Below are positions 1 to 12,599 of a DNA stretch of 64,000 bases, piece by piece. The notes beneath the pieces were generated by a model. That model was not told where the DNA came from. It worked only from the letters and a program-made list of their open reading frames with translations, and searched no databases. How positions within the stretch are numbered: the first letter of the stretch is position 1; the number at the start of each line of letters is the position of its first letter. The translations under genes were made by a program, and so were the position numbers. The stretch comes from Scleropages formosus (Eukaryota; Chordata; Actinopteri; Osteoglossiformes; Osteoglossidae), in contig NC_041807.1 of assembly GCF_900964775.1 (NCBI RefSeq), positions 20,498,193 through 20,562,192 of the forward strand, in the 5' to 3' direction.

Positions 1-1183
1 TAATCATTAACAAATGGCCGATTTGCTGACTCCAGTGTTAAGGTGTTTCTTCCTCTTAAAATCCATTTTAAAAGACGTGAAAAAAGCTAAGTTAAGGACA
101 GAAGACTGTCCTGTCCCAGTTGAGGAAGGTCCATAATGGCTATCCATTCACTTCCTTGGTCTGTGGTGCTGTTAGTGAGTCTTACCAGAGTTCTTTCCTC
201 TTCATTTCAGTCACTTACCCCCCCCCCCCCCCCCCCCCCCCCAGTACATGGCACACTTCATCTGCTCTTTCTTACTCTTTCCCCCTCTTTCTTTTCCCAA
301 GTTAGGCCTGGCTGATGGCTTCATGGATGGCCAGTATGGGACAGCAGCACAAGTGGCTTAAGTCCTAGTGCGACAGGCTCTCTTGCTGACCCTGATACAC
401 TTCTTTGCAGTTATCTCTCCACCATGATTTATTTCAGATCCCTGTGGGTCTGCAGTTACAAGGAACTATCAGCGCTGTTGGCAGCAGCTGTTTGAGTTCT
501 GTTCTCAAAACAAATGAACGCATCCACGGTCCAGTGGGCTACGGGGCGATTTCTAAACTCATCACCCAACACTTTTATTTAGCAAAACTCTAATGTTCTT
601 TCTCCTGTCTGGCAATCAACTTCAAGAACTCATCTCGTCTTCCATCTCCTCCTCATTAAGACCTTCAGCAATCCTTACCCCTGTGATACAACACTCAACA
701 CCTTCCAGAGAAGTCACACTTTCTCTCATTTCAGTTCTTCTCCCAAAGACATTTTCTATACTAACTGTCCAGCTAATCTCTCATGATCTGCTGAACTGTG
801 AAGATAGCAGTGTATATTCTTCCTTCCCCTGGACCATTTTTCCAAAGATCCAAGTGTCTCTCCCCGCTCTTACTCATGATATGCAGTAAAAAAATACATC
901 AGAACTGTTCTTTTCACAGTCAGTACAGAAATTAAAGGCCTTTACATACAAACAGTGATCAGAGTGCTTCTTTGTATGCAAATGGATTGTGCAAAACACT
1001 CTCATTGTTAGCTCAAATAATTCTAATGTGTCCCAGACACCTGCAACACAGCAGTTTCTGAGTCAACAGGTCAGAGCATGGGAATACCTAGGACGTTTAA
1101 AGGAATTCTAACACGTAACATATTCTGTAAATGTTCCATTTGCTCTATGTTGTCACCTCTCTTTCCTTGGGACATAAACACAT
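1..1183. other. Unassigned flank with poly-C tract
   Basis: No gene is recognised in this stretch. A C homopolymer of about 23 bases lies near 219-241. Several short open frames occur, the longest on the + strand at 593-889, but none has a recognisable domain or flanking splice signals. The stretch lies beyond the 3' end of the minus-strand hyaluronidase gene, so part of it may be that gene's 3' untranslated region. Confidence 0.5.
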
Positions 1184-3564
1184 CTACAGCAAAAGGCACT
1201 TGATTATGAGGCAGAAGCTGAGAAAGATGATGACACACAGACAAGGGAAATGGAGGGACAAGACAATGAAGAACTCCCGGAGAAAGGTGTCCTGGGGCCA
1301 CGGGGGCAAATCGAGGGTCTCGGGCACCTCACAGTAGATTCCCGTCCAGCCCTGGTAGCACTGGCAAGTGAACTTGTGCTTCATGTCCAGGATGTCATCG
1401 TAGGTGAGGTGGCCACTGACGCTGAACCTGGATCCTTGGTGGCTCTGAGATGCCGGCTTGCGGTTGATGTGAAAGAAGCGGGGGTTCAGATGAAGCAGAG
1501 CTCCTGAATCAAGGCTCTTCCTTACACACCTTCCGTTCTTCTTGCACAGGGCCTTGCTGCACAGTTTAGCTGCTGATGTCACATTGATGACATAATGACC
1601 CAAAGGACCATCTATGTACTTCTTCACTATCAAGCAGTTCCTCTGGAATCAGATGCACAAGAATTCAGTTTAAAACTCAGTCTTTTTAACCCTACAAAGT
1701 TACTATAGATGACCTGTATTAGCGCAATCTGAGCATTGCCATTTTCAGTCCCATTCAGACTTGGCTTTCAGCACTGCACAGTTTTGGTAAAAAGTATCAG
1801 CACAGCATTTAAATAACACCAATTGTGAAATATACAAATAAATACGGCATGAAATATGCATCCAGAGAATTAAGACTTGTAAGCTGTTCACTTGTTCACA
1901 TTCTTATTTTCTGACTGCAAGTGGCTCATACAGCACATTTATATTTAAACAAATACTTTTGAAAGGGATCCTCTTTGAACGTTTAAAACACTAATGTGAT
2001 GCACATCTGCTGTCATACTGTCATGCTAAATGCAGTACATACAGACAGATTAATACCCGCATATACTGTACATATAAATGTATCTGTGAAACAACTCATT
2101 AAACATTCCCCCACTACAGAAAAGAAGGGCAGGCTTCTGCTCATCACTGGATACTCAGTTGTGAGATTCAATCATTGTTCTTGTCAATTACACAAACGGA
2201 TGATTCAAAGGTTTACATGTGCCAACCAAGTGGTCCCCATACCTGCGATTGGGCATACTCTGAGGACCCCCATAGGATCACCCCTGCTGCCCCCAGTGCA
2301 GCGCTCTCCCCGATGGTGTGGACCAGGTCACTCTGTAAAGGGAGGATGACAGCCAGGACATGTCACTCACCAGGAGCCCATTTTAAATATTCTGGGGTAA
2401 ACCATGATTTAGCAACTGCTGTTACCACCCTCCAGAACTCCTCTGATGCAATTGCTGGAAGATCAACAGCTTGTGGGTCAACCAGACAACAAGTGGGAGA
2501 AGGGGTTTCTTGAATGACATAAAGTCAAGAGAGGAATACTACATGGTATACGTGGTGAACGGTGTAGCATTTAAGGGACATGGCTACTGCATTTTGCTCC
2601 TCACCTCTGAAAGGACATGGAAGGTGTAAGCATAGAAGGGTCTGGAGTAGACAAAAACTGGGATTGCGTAGTCGCTGCGGGCAATAGATGCAATCCTCAT
2701 GGCTTCCTTGACTCGGTAGTGAACGAATTTGACAGCGTTGGGTGTAGACTTGAGCTCATAGTCCAGGTAGACTGAGGGGTAGAGGGCAGTGCTCTGCCTC
2801 CAGAGCCACATCAGACGGTCATTGCGCACATGCTCCACATTGGGGCACTCGCCCGTGTATCGTTGAGGGCGTTGCTTATAGCCGTAGTTGTAGCAGTCAG
2901 GAAAGAGGTAGAAGCCCCAGAGTCCACGGGGCCTCCGGCTCTCCGACAGCAGCAGGGTGGAGTTCATGAATGCCTGGCCAGCCTTCTCAAACTGCTCCTT
3001 GGCCTCTTTCTCTACCTTGCTGTCGGGCCACTGTGGGTGGAGTAACTTCATGAGTTCCTTGGACTTGTTGCGGTAGATATCCTTGGAGCCCCAGTTGCGT
3101 ACCCACTGCGGTCTCCAGTTCTCCCAGTCGATCACAGCCAAGCCCTGGAAGTCCTTGTATGGAATGAGCTTGTCAATGTCTGCACGGGCCTTGCTGAGGT
3201 GCTTGGAGAGGCTCTGGTTCTGGGGGAGGCCGCCATTGATGGGCTCACGTGAGTGCGAGTAGTACGGGTAGTAGCCTAGGTGGGAGTGGTAGAAAATGGT
3301 TACATTGGGGCCGCTGAGAGTATCATTGTAGTTGGCCACGATGTCGAAGACGCGCAGGTCCAGGTCCACCCTGAATCGCAAGAGGCAGGCCTCGGTGGGC
3401 GCGTTCCACACCACGATGAAGGGCCGGTGGGGAAGCAGCAATGCACGCGCCGGCTTTAACTGCTGCCCGGCGGTGCCCTCGCAACCGAGCAATACAACCA
3501 CCGTGAGCCAGCCAATCACCGGGGGGCAAAAGAGCTTCATGACCTTAGAGTCTACATGGATCAA
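1184..3564 (-). CDS. hyal4: Hyaluronidase, HYAL4-like (3 coding exons)
   Basis: This is a glycosyl hydrolase family 56 enzyme that cleaves hyaluronan or chondroitin outside the cell or at its surface. The coding exons are 3564-2605, 2332-2243 and 1642-1184, all joined in phase 0 with GT/AG sites, giving about 502 residues. A start at a second Met at 3540 would give 494 and sits directly before the hydrophobic signal peptide (KLFCPPVIGWLTVVVLLGC). The catalytic motif DWENWRPQW carries the family Asp and Glu acid residues. The 90-bp middle exon (SDLVHTIGESAALGAAG) is diagnostic of the family. The last exon has an EGF-like cysteine module (LCKKNGRCVRK, then CQCYQGWTGIYCE). The protein ends in a hydrophobic tail that suggests a membrane or GPI anchor. 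The gene next to wasl in vertebrates is HYAL4/SPAM1, so the symbol rests on synteny as well as sequence. Whether it prefers hyaluronan or chondroitin cannot be told. No break is seen. Confidence 0.93.
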
Positions 3565-6042
3565 TTAGTCCTCCTCCTAAACTTAAAAAACAAGAAGAAA
3601 AATGGCAGAAATTACATCCTTCAGAAAAATAAACACATTACTGTGCTCACTTGGCACAGATAAAGGAAAACGTTTATGTAAGAACATGCAATGAGGGTTC
3701 ACTGGGGAGTGCTCCACACTTCTCAGGACGGTAGTTTTCTATGCGGTGGAAAGGTACTACTTACGTTTATATGCTTGATTGGTGAACAAAGCAACTAAAA
3801 AAAAGTCAAACACAATAAAGGTCCCCCTTGACGGGGCTGCTTTGGACCTGTCAAAAATGTTCACGTTGATTGTCCATTGGCTGCTTTCCTGAACAAAGGT
3901 TGCATTCAGGGCTATATTGTGAATGTTCACTGTGCGCTTCTCCTGCTGCCAACCGCAAAGACCCGCTTCTTTGTGCCATGTAAGATCCTGCAGCACGGTG
4001 CAGTAATCAAAACCTACTGTGTTAATAATGGGCCCTGAATTTACATTTTGTCTGAACGCTGTGTGAGAAACCGTAAACCCGCTCTCAGGAAACACGGCCA
4101 CTGATGTGGCCTCCGTAGGAGACATGGAAGCTCACCAGTAATCACACTGACCGCCAGCTGGACCAAGGAAGGGAGTACAAGAGAGTACAAAAGGGTTCTG
4201 GAAGGAACTCAAATGATTCGTGAGAACACGGACATGCTTCCCAGGTTTCCTACTTATTTTTCACGTTTGAAATGCTTTTTTCCAAGATAGAAGAGGTGCA
4301 CAGGACCACCATGAAGACTATAATGTGCACAACACTGTATGTCTTTGGTTATAAAGTACGCAATGTACACTCTGCTACTTCGCTTATGCCAATTCTTTGA
4401 TTTCTTGCTGAGAGAGAAAATGAGTCACTGACTGACAAAAAAATCACTTTCCCCAGTGATGCGAAGGCCGAGCCAAGCCAAAAGAAAGCGACGGGGCTGC
4501 GGTTTGTTCGCCCCAGACCCAGAGAGCTGTGCGTAGGCCGTAGCCCGGCTCATTCTGTCTGAATAGCCATCTCCTCCTGGCCACAAAAGAAGGACTCCCC
4601 AAAGAACACAATAGAGGAGTCAGCATGGCGAAAAATCTGTTTCATGTTTCCAGAAATAGTCCCAGTTCAGAGGCAACAGTGGGGTCTGTGTCAGGATACC
4701 ATATTAAAGACAGATGTATGATTCTGTGGCATCTCCTTAGACACTCCAGACATCTACTTGCCGGTTACAGTAACAGCACCAGCGGGTCAGCGCTGGGTGG
4801 CCAACAAACCCACGAAAATAAGTCAAACATAAGAAAAAAATTAGGTTTGTTGACATATGGATTGTATACCGCCTATACACCGTTTTGCATAATTGCAACT
4901 GTGCAAAAAATTATCGTGGCTCTGAGTCACTGCTTCTCCTACTCAGGAAACAGCCTAATTTTTAAAACTGCCAAACATCTATAAGTACATTTACTGCACA
5001 TATATTCTTATTTTTATGTATCGTTCAGAGATTTTTTTCAAGCACAAATCTCAAAACATAGTTACTGCTCATAAAAATTGAAAAAAGTTAAATGAGAAAA
5101 TTTCTCTTGCTGATGTTTTGGTTTGTGGCAAGGAAACGGCCACAGCAAACCTTGGACATCTGTGTGCAATTGACATGCTGTGAATACTTTGGTCTGGGTG
5201 AGACCCACACTCATTCGGAGCTCTTACGGAGAACGCCTTCATATGCGCTCAATCCGAGCCGAATTTCTGATTTGGAAATAATGACGGCAACCAAAAATGA
5301 AGGAAAATAGACCGACGAAGAGCCAAAGCAACCTTCGGTCAGTGCCAGTCACTGTTCTCCCACTGCTGATTGTTTACATCGTGAATGTTTATATGGATGT
5401 TTTGTTTTTGTTTTTTCTTTAATTTCTGGGATATGAATTCATGGTTTTGGGACGTCAATTTTTTTTTTTTTTTTTTTGCCAAACAATTGACACAGTTATG
5501 ACTTTTCCATGGTGGGCATGACATCTTGGATTTCCTAGATACTTGTACCCAAGACTCGCAGCAACGCTGTTCAGAAACCCTGAGTTTTGACATGTCATTA
5601 CCACTCCCCCCGAAAGGTTTCTCATAACATCTTATACTTTTTATCTTTTGAAACTCCAACGCCTGACTACTTTACCATCTGCCACTGACCGCTCTTCACC
5701 GAGCCCTCTGTGTGTCCGTGTTCCAAGTTATGAGCGTAGACACGTAGTTCCCCACTAACGCTGATCAGTGACACTCCCAGGACACTGTCACCCTTCCAGG
5801 CCTCATTAGGCGTGGGGGCTCATTCTGATGCCCCGTTCATGTTGGACGGTGGGGAGTTACTCCATGCTCCAATAATTCTTTCACCCATCCAGACTCCAGC
5901 GCCTTCATTGACATTTTCCCATCAGCACTCTGGGTTCTGACTCCCACTCCTGTGGTCTGCCCCTCTCCCCAAGTTCGGGAAACACCGTTCCACACGCGCA
6001 CACGTGATTTTCCTTAACGTTTTCAGGCAGCACAGACATTAC
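3565..6042. other. Spacer upstream of hyal4-like gene
   Basis: This should contain the promoter and 5' untranslated exon of the minus-strand hyaluronidase, but no promoter element could be fixed. A 122-codon minus-strand open frame at 3757-4125 has no recognised domain. A T-run lies near 5459-5477. Nothing else is supported. Confidence 0.45.
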
Positions 6043-6240
6043 CTTTACATTTGTTCATTTAACTGACCCTTTTCTCCAAAGTGGCTTACAATGGCAAGGT
6101 ACTTTACGATTATTTACCCATTTATACAGCTGGGTAATTTTTATGGAGCAATTTAGGGTAAGTACCTTGCTCAAGGGTACTACACCTGGAGGTGGGATTC
6201 GACCCTGCAACCTTTAGACCCAACTTCACAGCATCTTCTC
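6043..6240 (-). mobile_element. tRNA-derived SINE (family B), full-length-like
   Basis: Read on the minus strand, this copy has a tRNA-like head with a B-box (GGTCGAATCCCACC), a central segment containing TACCCTAAATTGCTCC, then TTACCCAGCTGTATAAATGG, and a tail ending in a TTTGGAGAAAAG-type motif. The same layout recurs many times in this window and resembles the V-SINE-like repeats common in fish. Confidence 0.75.
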
Positions 6241-7144
6241 ATAGCTGCAGCCACAAGGGTTCGGCGATTTTAGCAGCAGTTTGGCCGGCACCGTTATGAA
6301 CTCAACTACACTCCACAGACACTAATGTGTCACACAGGAACACTTCAGGTATACAGCCATGGCATTAATGAGCTGTTATACTCATTGAAATTGTCTCTCA
6401 TGGCAACGTGCACCTACCATGTGCTCTCTTCCTTAGCTGACCTTGAGCTGGGGGCCCAGGCACTTGTTTCTCGTTCCTCAAGAAATGTTATTTTTCCCAG
6501 GACTTCATAAGCCCTTTGCTCCAGTGTCTGTCCGTGCGGCACCGGTGATGTCCCGTTCACATGGCCTGAGCAGAGTGAGTGGTGCCCCCGTTTTGCTAAT
6601 CTGGCTCCTCCTCTAGAACCTGACCAACGCTGGCAGGCAAAATGGGGGCAGTCACCCGGGTCCCAGTGCATCATTATTACTGGTGTTGTACCTTTGTCAC
6701 TCATGCTCATCTCTCCCAGCAAAGAACCAAAGGCAAAGAGAACAGACGGGAGCTGTTTAAAGGAATGCTCAACCGGAATTTGTTAAAAACACTCTCAAAA
6801 AATGCTATATGCTATTGGAATTGGTCATTTTCCAGTTCAAGGTTATTTGAACTTTTTATTAACAAGGTACAATAAGCTTAAAAAATTATTTATTGCACTT
6901 TTCACGGCTATTCTCCATCATGGGTGCACACACTTGCACATCTTTCCTGCGTCTCTTTATACTGCTCTACCTGATTTATCCCTTTGTACCAGACAAAAAG
7001 ATTTCCCATGGTCTTCATAACCCAGTTCCTGTTAAGTGGAATTTTACCAGTAGCAGAAACACTGTGTGTCCGAATCGTTTATGGGAGGCCATATCACAGA
7101 TGCAAATGAAGCACATATAGAGGTAAATACCACATGGCGAATAA

Positions 7145-7310
7145 TCCATCCATTCAATTTCAATAACAGCTTGTCCTGAGCAGGGTTGTGGTGATCCAGA
7201 GCCTATTCTGGAGGCACTGGGCACAAGGCTGGGGGGGTCAATCTACACAGGACACCAGTCCATCACAGGGTAGCCAGAATTCAAATTCAGCCTTCATAAA
7301 TGTGAGGAAA
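7145..7310. repeat. Dispersed fish repeat fragment
   Basis: This segment contains ATCCATCCATTC, AACAGCTTGTCCTGAGCAGGG, GAGCCTATTCTGGAGGCACTGG and GGACACCAGTCCATCACAGGG. It matches the general pattern of a dispersed repeat common in teleost genomes. It carries no coding potential. The family name is not certain. Confidence 0.5.
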
Positions 7311-7314
7311 CATC

Positions 7315-7665
7315 CCATTGTCTTGCGGAACTGAGGACGCCGGGGCGGCTGGACCCAAGTGCAGGATCGTTCGTCAGGAACCAATGAGTCAGGCGAGTTC
7401 TCGTTGTCGGGGGCGGGCGAAGAATCGGTCGATCGGCAAACAGAGTGAGAACGAGGATCCATGGACGTGGTCGGGGGGCGATGCGAAAGGTCGAAAGCCG
7501 GAGAACAGATACAGGAAGCAAGGGATGAGGAAGAGCAGGACATAGCGCAGGGGACAGTTGTCTCAGCAAGATTCCGGAAGGGAACGGGAGCAGAGGAGGG
7601 TCTTTTAAGGGTGTGTGTGCTGATTGGTATCCGGTGCTTGATCTGTGTCAGGTGCTATCGATGGT
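7315..7665. repeat. GC-rich dispersed repeat, possibly an LTR-type fossil
   Basis: This GC-rich, purine-rich stretch contrasts with its AT-rich surroundings. Motifs such as GACCCAAGTGCAGGATCGTT and a terminal TTTTAAGGGTGTGTG resemble noncoding ends of fish retroelements. No capsid, protease or polymerase sequence is visible. It is at most a broken, solitary remnant, and the class is uncertain. Confidence 0.25.
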
Positions 7666-8112
7666 GATGCTGGCGTGGACATGACACCCATAAGATGAAG
7701 AAGGGGTATCGCATGAAATTACTTCTAAAGTGAAGTCTCGTAACTCATTTACCTTGGTATTTCTAATGCCACTGTACCCATCTTTGCGCTCAAACGCATA
7801 CAGTGTGTGTCCAGTGCAGGCTAGCAAAGCGCATTCTTTCAGGCTGAGTGTTTCCGTTGGAAAATCAGTAACAGCAGGTGTTTGGGCCAACGGAGGGATG
7901 TGGCGCTCTCCGTGTGAGCCCATACAGTAACCCTGCACTCTGAAACTCTCCTCCAAACCCACTGCCATGGGACGAAAAGAGGGAGGCCCCTCAGCTGTGC
8001 AAACAGAACAAGAGACTGGTACCGAGATGCCTTACCTTAACCGTACTAATGCCCCTGCTGAGGACAGCACAGCGACTAACTGGAAAAACAAGAGAGCAAA
8101 AATAACAGAATA

Positions 8113-8522
8113 TAATGGCTCTCATGTGGTTAAAGTTCCACCTTTGGGCTCGAAGGTCCCCTGGTTCGAATCCCACCTCCAGCTGTAGTACCTTTGGGCA
8201 AGCAACTGACAATGAAATACACACACACACACACACACATACATTCTCAGAACCGCTTGTCCCTTACGGGGTCACGGGGAACCGGAGCCTACCCGGTAAC
8301 ACAGGGCGTAAGGCCGGAAGGGGAGGGGACACACCCAGGACGGGACGCCAGTCCATCGCAAGGTACCCCAAGCGGGACTCGAACCGCAGACCCACGGAAG
8401 AGCAGGACCCGGTCCAACCCACTGCGCCACCGCGCCCCCCTTGTGACAATGAAATACTCCAGTAAAATGGGTAACACTGAAAGGCGCTTTTGTGAAACAC
8501 ATCAGTTAAGTTAATGTAAAAT
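8113..8522 (+). mobile_element. Family-B SINE split by a younger SINE
   Basis: The head, with B-box GGTTCGAATCCCACCTCC and GCTGTAGTACC, lies at 8113-8207. The tail (CTCCAGTAAAATGGGTAAC and a degraded TTTTGTG..ATCAG..TTAAG end) resumes at 8455-8522. The gap is filled by a family-A SINE at 8221-8443, so this copy is older. Confidence 0.7.
8221..8443 (-). mobile_element. Family-A SINE with target-site duplication
   Basis: This tRNA-headed SINE ends in a CA/TG microsatellite. On the minus strand it reads GGGGGGCGCGGTGGCGCAGTG (A-box-like), then GGTTCGAGTCCCGCTTGGGG (B-box), then a body containing CTGGCGTCCCGTCC and CCGGTTCCCCGTGACCCCG, then ACAAGCGGTTC and a TG run. A 14-bp direct repeat, TGACAATGAAATAC, flanks it at 8207-8220 and 8444-8457. 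This fixes both ends and shows LINE-type insertion. Confidence 0.88.
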
Positions 8523-9740
8523 GACATGTAAATATGTTGGGGAAGTTTCACTATTTTATCATGGGACACTGGGTGTCTTGCCAAAGGTACCTCTCCCCAG
8601 AGGTGTAAGCACTCATTACGTGTTAGGGGACCACCAAAACTTGAGGTTCTGTACAAATATTAGAGGGACAGATCAGGTTTGTTTAAATGCTCAGTGGGGG
8701 GAGCACATCTCCCACCTCCCACCTTCTTACACCTATTCTTCTCACCCTTTGGGCCACAACCTATTCCCTGTTGTTCTGCTGTGAACATCTCACCTCTTGG
8801 TCTTTGCTCTCCATTGGCATCACTGGACGGCACAGAGCTTAGGACGAGTCTGGACTATGAAGGGTAGAAAATGCTTTTGGTGAGAAGAGCGCTCTATGAA
8901 AACGAACTGAGCCAAAACTGACGGTTAACACGTTTATGTGTGGTGTGGGCTGCCATCTATTGGAGAAGAAAGCTCATAAAGTGAGGAAGCACATGAAATA
9001 CAGTACAATGCTGACAGTGCAGGGAGGAACACATCGGGCCCACGGGGTCTGCCAGGTACATTTGTCGGTCGAACCTTTGAAACTTTACGATTGTCGCCCC
9101 ATTATGTTTCACTTCGTAATCTGGATCCAGTAGGGATGTAATTTTAACATGAATAAACATAGATGTTCAGTTACGATTGTTTTGAAGGGAATGGGGTCCT
9201 AAAGTACATCACATTACATTTACATTTATTCAAGCAATCGTCAGTAATTATCAGTAATTGTCCAACTTTATAATGAACTCGTTTGGAAACTTGCGAGCAC
9301 TTTTTCTTCTGGGGAGTGTGACCTCTGCCGTTCTGATCTTCTCACTCTGGCTATTTCCACCTCCTTCTACACCTAATATGCCTCCAGATGGGAGGCCTGG
9401 GTCAGAAAGCACATTCCTGTTCTGCCATTCCAGTCGACAGTGTGAGGCTTTAATTAGAGAACATGACCTGTGACTTCTTCAGCCTTGAATCGTGGTGGGC
9501 TGAGGGACCAATTGTTTAGATTACATGTGCAAAGCCATCAGTGTTTTTTAGCAACATGTGACATCCTTGTTTTGTACTCTGACTCAAAGGAGACAGGATA
9601 TAATTAGCACCACAAATGATAGCAAATCAGGACTTCTGCTCTGGAATCGAGAATAAGAATTTGTTTAAATTTCAAGAATTTGTGTTTAGGATCATGGCTG
9701 CGCTCTGAAAATGAAATACCATAACAGTTCACACAGGAGC
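8523..9740. other. Spacer, no gene seen
   Basis: No coding exon or RNA gene is recognised. A short family-B SINE tail (CATTACATTTACATTTATTC) lies near 9209-9230. The rest is unremarkable. Confidence 0.5.
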
Positions 9741-9744
9741 ACAC

Positions 9745-9930
9745 AAAAGATTAGGAGAGAAGTGGGTCCAAAACAGATGGGTTTTGAGACCCTTCTTGAA
9801 TTCAAAAAGGGATTCAGCCGATCTGAGTGACAGTGGGAGCTCATTCCATTATACTGGAGCCAAAAATAACTTTGGGCTTTTGATTTTGAGCCTCATGTGC
9901 GTTGGACTACCAAGTGGCCGATACATTATC
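9745..9930. repeat. Dispersed repeat fragment
   Basis: The stretch includes GATGGGTTTTGAGACCCTTC and GATCTGAGTGACAGTGGGAG followed by CTCATTCCATTATACTGGAG. I know this pattern as a dispersed repeat in fish genomes. No family name is assigned and no coding potential is seen. Confidence 0.35.
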
Positions 9931-10820
9931 CTAAAATGAATTATACAGCACATGAATTTTCAGTTTAAAATATATGTATATATACATGATTTTAAGCTTC
10001 ATCAAATGGATAACAAGCATGGATTAATGAAGTTTTACCCTGAACTGCTGAATAAAATAAGAAAAAAAGATTGGTTTAGTAAAAGAGAATTGAACTGATA
10101 TTTTTCTTTGAGGAATGTGTGCCTGTTTTCTGCACCTAAAACATTTGTGGTATTTCACATTCCTTCTAAACACGAAACTTAACCATTCTGGTTTTTCTCT
10201 GCCTCTTTTTACTGAAGTGTGGTTGAAGTTTACCGCTCTCAAGTTTTCTTTGAGAGGAATGCGGTTTAGCAAGGTTTCTGCAGCACTAATGCTCAGATTC
10301 TTGACCCTTCTGACAAAAGTGCAGAGTATTTCCAGTACAATATTTCCAACAGGCAAAATTTGGAGCAGATGCCTGAGCTCCAGAAGCAGCAAAGATCTCA
10401 GCAGGGCCACATGGAGCCCAGAGCCATGACAAAGAAACATGTTCATAATTGAGATGGACCTTTTCCACCACCAGACCCCTGCCATTCCAGTGTCTGGGGT
10501 CAGCTCTCTGGTCCATGTTCGCTGAGTTTGCACGGTCCAGTCACGTGTTCGCCGACACCAGCTCACATGGTTTATTCCCAGTTTTGCAGTGACTGAGAAT
10601 GAAAAATTTCAATGGTAATTTTACAAACTGTGATTTGTCTCATGAGTTCCAATAATTAGCGAGTGCTGTCTTGGGAATTCATTTCTTTTTGTAACCTGTG
10701 TGTGTGTGTGTGAAGAATGTCTGTTGTGGCAGTAGCTGGTTATAAACAGCCCGATCAGCTAATGATATATAGTTGTAATTGTAATAAATTGTAATATAGT
10801 TAAAATTGTATTTGCAATAG

Positions 10821-11010
10821 TGGGTGTGGTGGCATAGCAGGTTTGGCTGGTACCCGCTGTCTGGCGGGTCTGGGGTTTGAGTCCTGCTTCGGGTGCCTTG
10901 CGATGGCCTGCTGTCCCATCCAGGGTGTTTCCCATCCCCCTTCAGCCTTGCACCCTGTGTTTCTAGGATAGGCTCCGGATCGCCGTGACCCCACTCAGGA
11001 CAAGCGGTTG
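10821..11010 (+). mobile_element. Family-A SINE
   Basis: The head TGGGTGTGGTGGCATAGCAGG, the B-box-like GGGGTTTGAGTCCTGCTTCGG, the body GATAGGCTCCGGATCGCCGTG and the end GGACAAGCGGTTG match the other family-A copies. It is more diverged than the 8221 copy. It lies only about 130 bp from an inverted second copy. Confidence 0.8.
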
Positions 11011-11138
11011 TTGACATTGGTTGGTTGGCAGTTGCAATATTGTTGTAACTGACAGCAACACACAGCTGGAGGAGTAGTTCCAGCAGCAAACACAGCTTCT
11101 TCACAAAGTGACATGTTTGAAAAAATCTGTCATGGCTG

Positions 11139-11334
11139 TCTGAAACCGCTTGTCCCAAGCGGGGTCACGGCAAGCCGGAGCCTAACCCGGCAACACAGGG
11201 CTGGAGGGGGACGGGAACACACCCAGGACAGGACGCCAGTCTGTCACAAGGCACCCCCAGCGGGACTCGAACCCCAGACCCACCAGAGAGCAGGACCCAG
11301 CCAAGCCCACCACTCCGCCACGCCACTGTGCCCC
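11139..11334 (-). mobile_element. Family-A SINE, inverted relative to 10821 copy
   Basis: On the + strand it begins CTGAAACCGCTTGTCCC and ends in GCCACTGTGCCCCC, the reverse of the family-A layout. A CGGGACTCGAACC B-box complement is present. With the preceding copy it forms a head-out inverted pair. Confidence 0.82.
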
Positions 11335-11814
11335 CATGACAAAATCAATATAATGAAATCTTTCCAAAGCGGGAATAAAAAAGAAAACATGAAAGTTGCA
11401 CATTGCACAAATGAAGAGGAAGTGCAGTAATGTACTGTACTTAGGGTTAGTGTACCATCAGTGATTTCCGTTTCTATTCCTATCTCTTTTTTTCTTTCTT
11501 TTCATGGGTTTGTGCAGAGCAGTGCAACAATGACTGCCAAACATCTTCCCTCCTCTACCCACCACAAGTCACAATCAACTGTTCTTTTCATTTGCAGAGT
11601 ACAGCATCAGTTCATAACAGTAAACTATTGTGTTTGTTTATTTGAAATTGTTGTCTCCTCTTATTTCTTTAACATAAATTGTATTACCGAATGTTTGTTG
11701 CTGCCTACTGGATATATGAGAAACAGTTTTCTAAATGTACTGCTTTTAAACACACCTGCTAATTACCTGATTTAGTGTTTTATAATCACAAAGTGTTCTA
11801 TACTTTGCTGAAAT

Positions 11815-11985
11815 GATGGGATGATAGCTATGTAGGGTTTTTACAGTGTTTTGGTGATATAAAATTGGTTTGATTTGGTTTTCAAATGGGCCAGCGAAGC
11901 ATTTTTATTTTTCCTTTTTAAAATAATGGGAAATAGGCTTCGAAAATGGATTCATGTCATAAATCCAAGGATCACTGTACTTTAA
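11815..11985. mobile_element. Fragment of a TIR element (family C)
   Basis: Sequence such as AAAATAATGGGAAATAGGCTT and GATTCATGTCATAAATCCAAG matches the end region of the element at 16640-16885 and the longer copies at 23405 and 29885. It is a truncated, decayed copy. Confidence 0.45.
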
Positions 11986-12344
11986 ACTGGTGTGTATGCT
12001 CTGCAAAAACTTCCCAGGACATTTTAAAACTTAGGCTTACTTGTAACTTGTGTCAGTGTCATATGAAACATATATGTCAAGGATGACCTGTCTTATTCAT
12101 TTATTGAGCTTCTGTTAAACGGTAACACATAAAGTTTAAATTAATTTAATGTTCATGTATATTCATCCCAATCATGATCTCTGAACACATCCCGATCATG
12201 GTCTCTGAACAATTACCGGGCAATTTTTTTGTTTTGGAAAATTCATGTTTTCCTCAGTGAGAATGGTCGGAAACCCACCCTCTTCACTTCACGAGTGGAA
12301 AGCGCCATATAAAACACTGAGGGAAAAACACGCACTTGGGCAAC

Positions 12345-12440
12345 AGCTGGCGCAGTTGTTAGCTGTTGCTTTGCAGTCAGAAGGTCCTGAGTCCGAAACT
12401 CTCCGCTGGAGTACCGTGAACAGTGACAGTCAAGTATGTT
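12345..12440 (+). mobile_element. Family-B SINE head, truncated
   Basis: The tRNA-like head CAGCTGGCGCAGTTGTTAGC is followed by GCTTTGCAGTCAGAAGGTCC and a CCGCTGGAGTACC segment. The body and tail are missing. It is diverged. Confidence 0.5.
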
Positions 12441-12599
12441 TTTGTAACAGAGTCAATAACTGCGGGATTTATTATCTGTCCGTCGCCCAACGCGGCGTCA
12501 CAACATACGATACGGTAGTGCTTTTACACGATGCCCAGACAGCTGTGCAGAATTAATAACTTAATAAAAAAAAATGGAGTTGTTATTGTCATTAGGGCG

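Noticed and set aside
219-241. Poly-C tract as a possible regulatory site
   Set aside because: A simple homopolymer with no associated gene signal.
3757-4125. 122-codon minus-strand frame upstream of the hyaluronidase
   Set aside because: No homology recognised and no signal peptide or domain. It sits where the 5' untranslated or promoter region of the hyaluronidase should be.
8113-8200. tRNA-like A/B boxes at several places (for example 8113, 16242, 51724, 63408)
   Set aside because: These are tRNA-derived heads of SINEs with bodies and tails attached, not functional tRNA genes.
10024-10566. 180-codon minus-strand open frame in the hyal4-wasl spacer
   Set aside because: No recognised domain, no splice signals, and low-complexity basic/hydrophobic composition. 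It lies among repeats and is most likely a chance frame.
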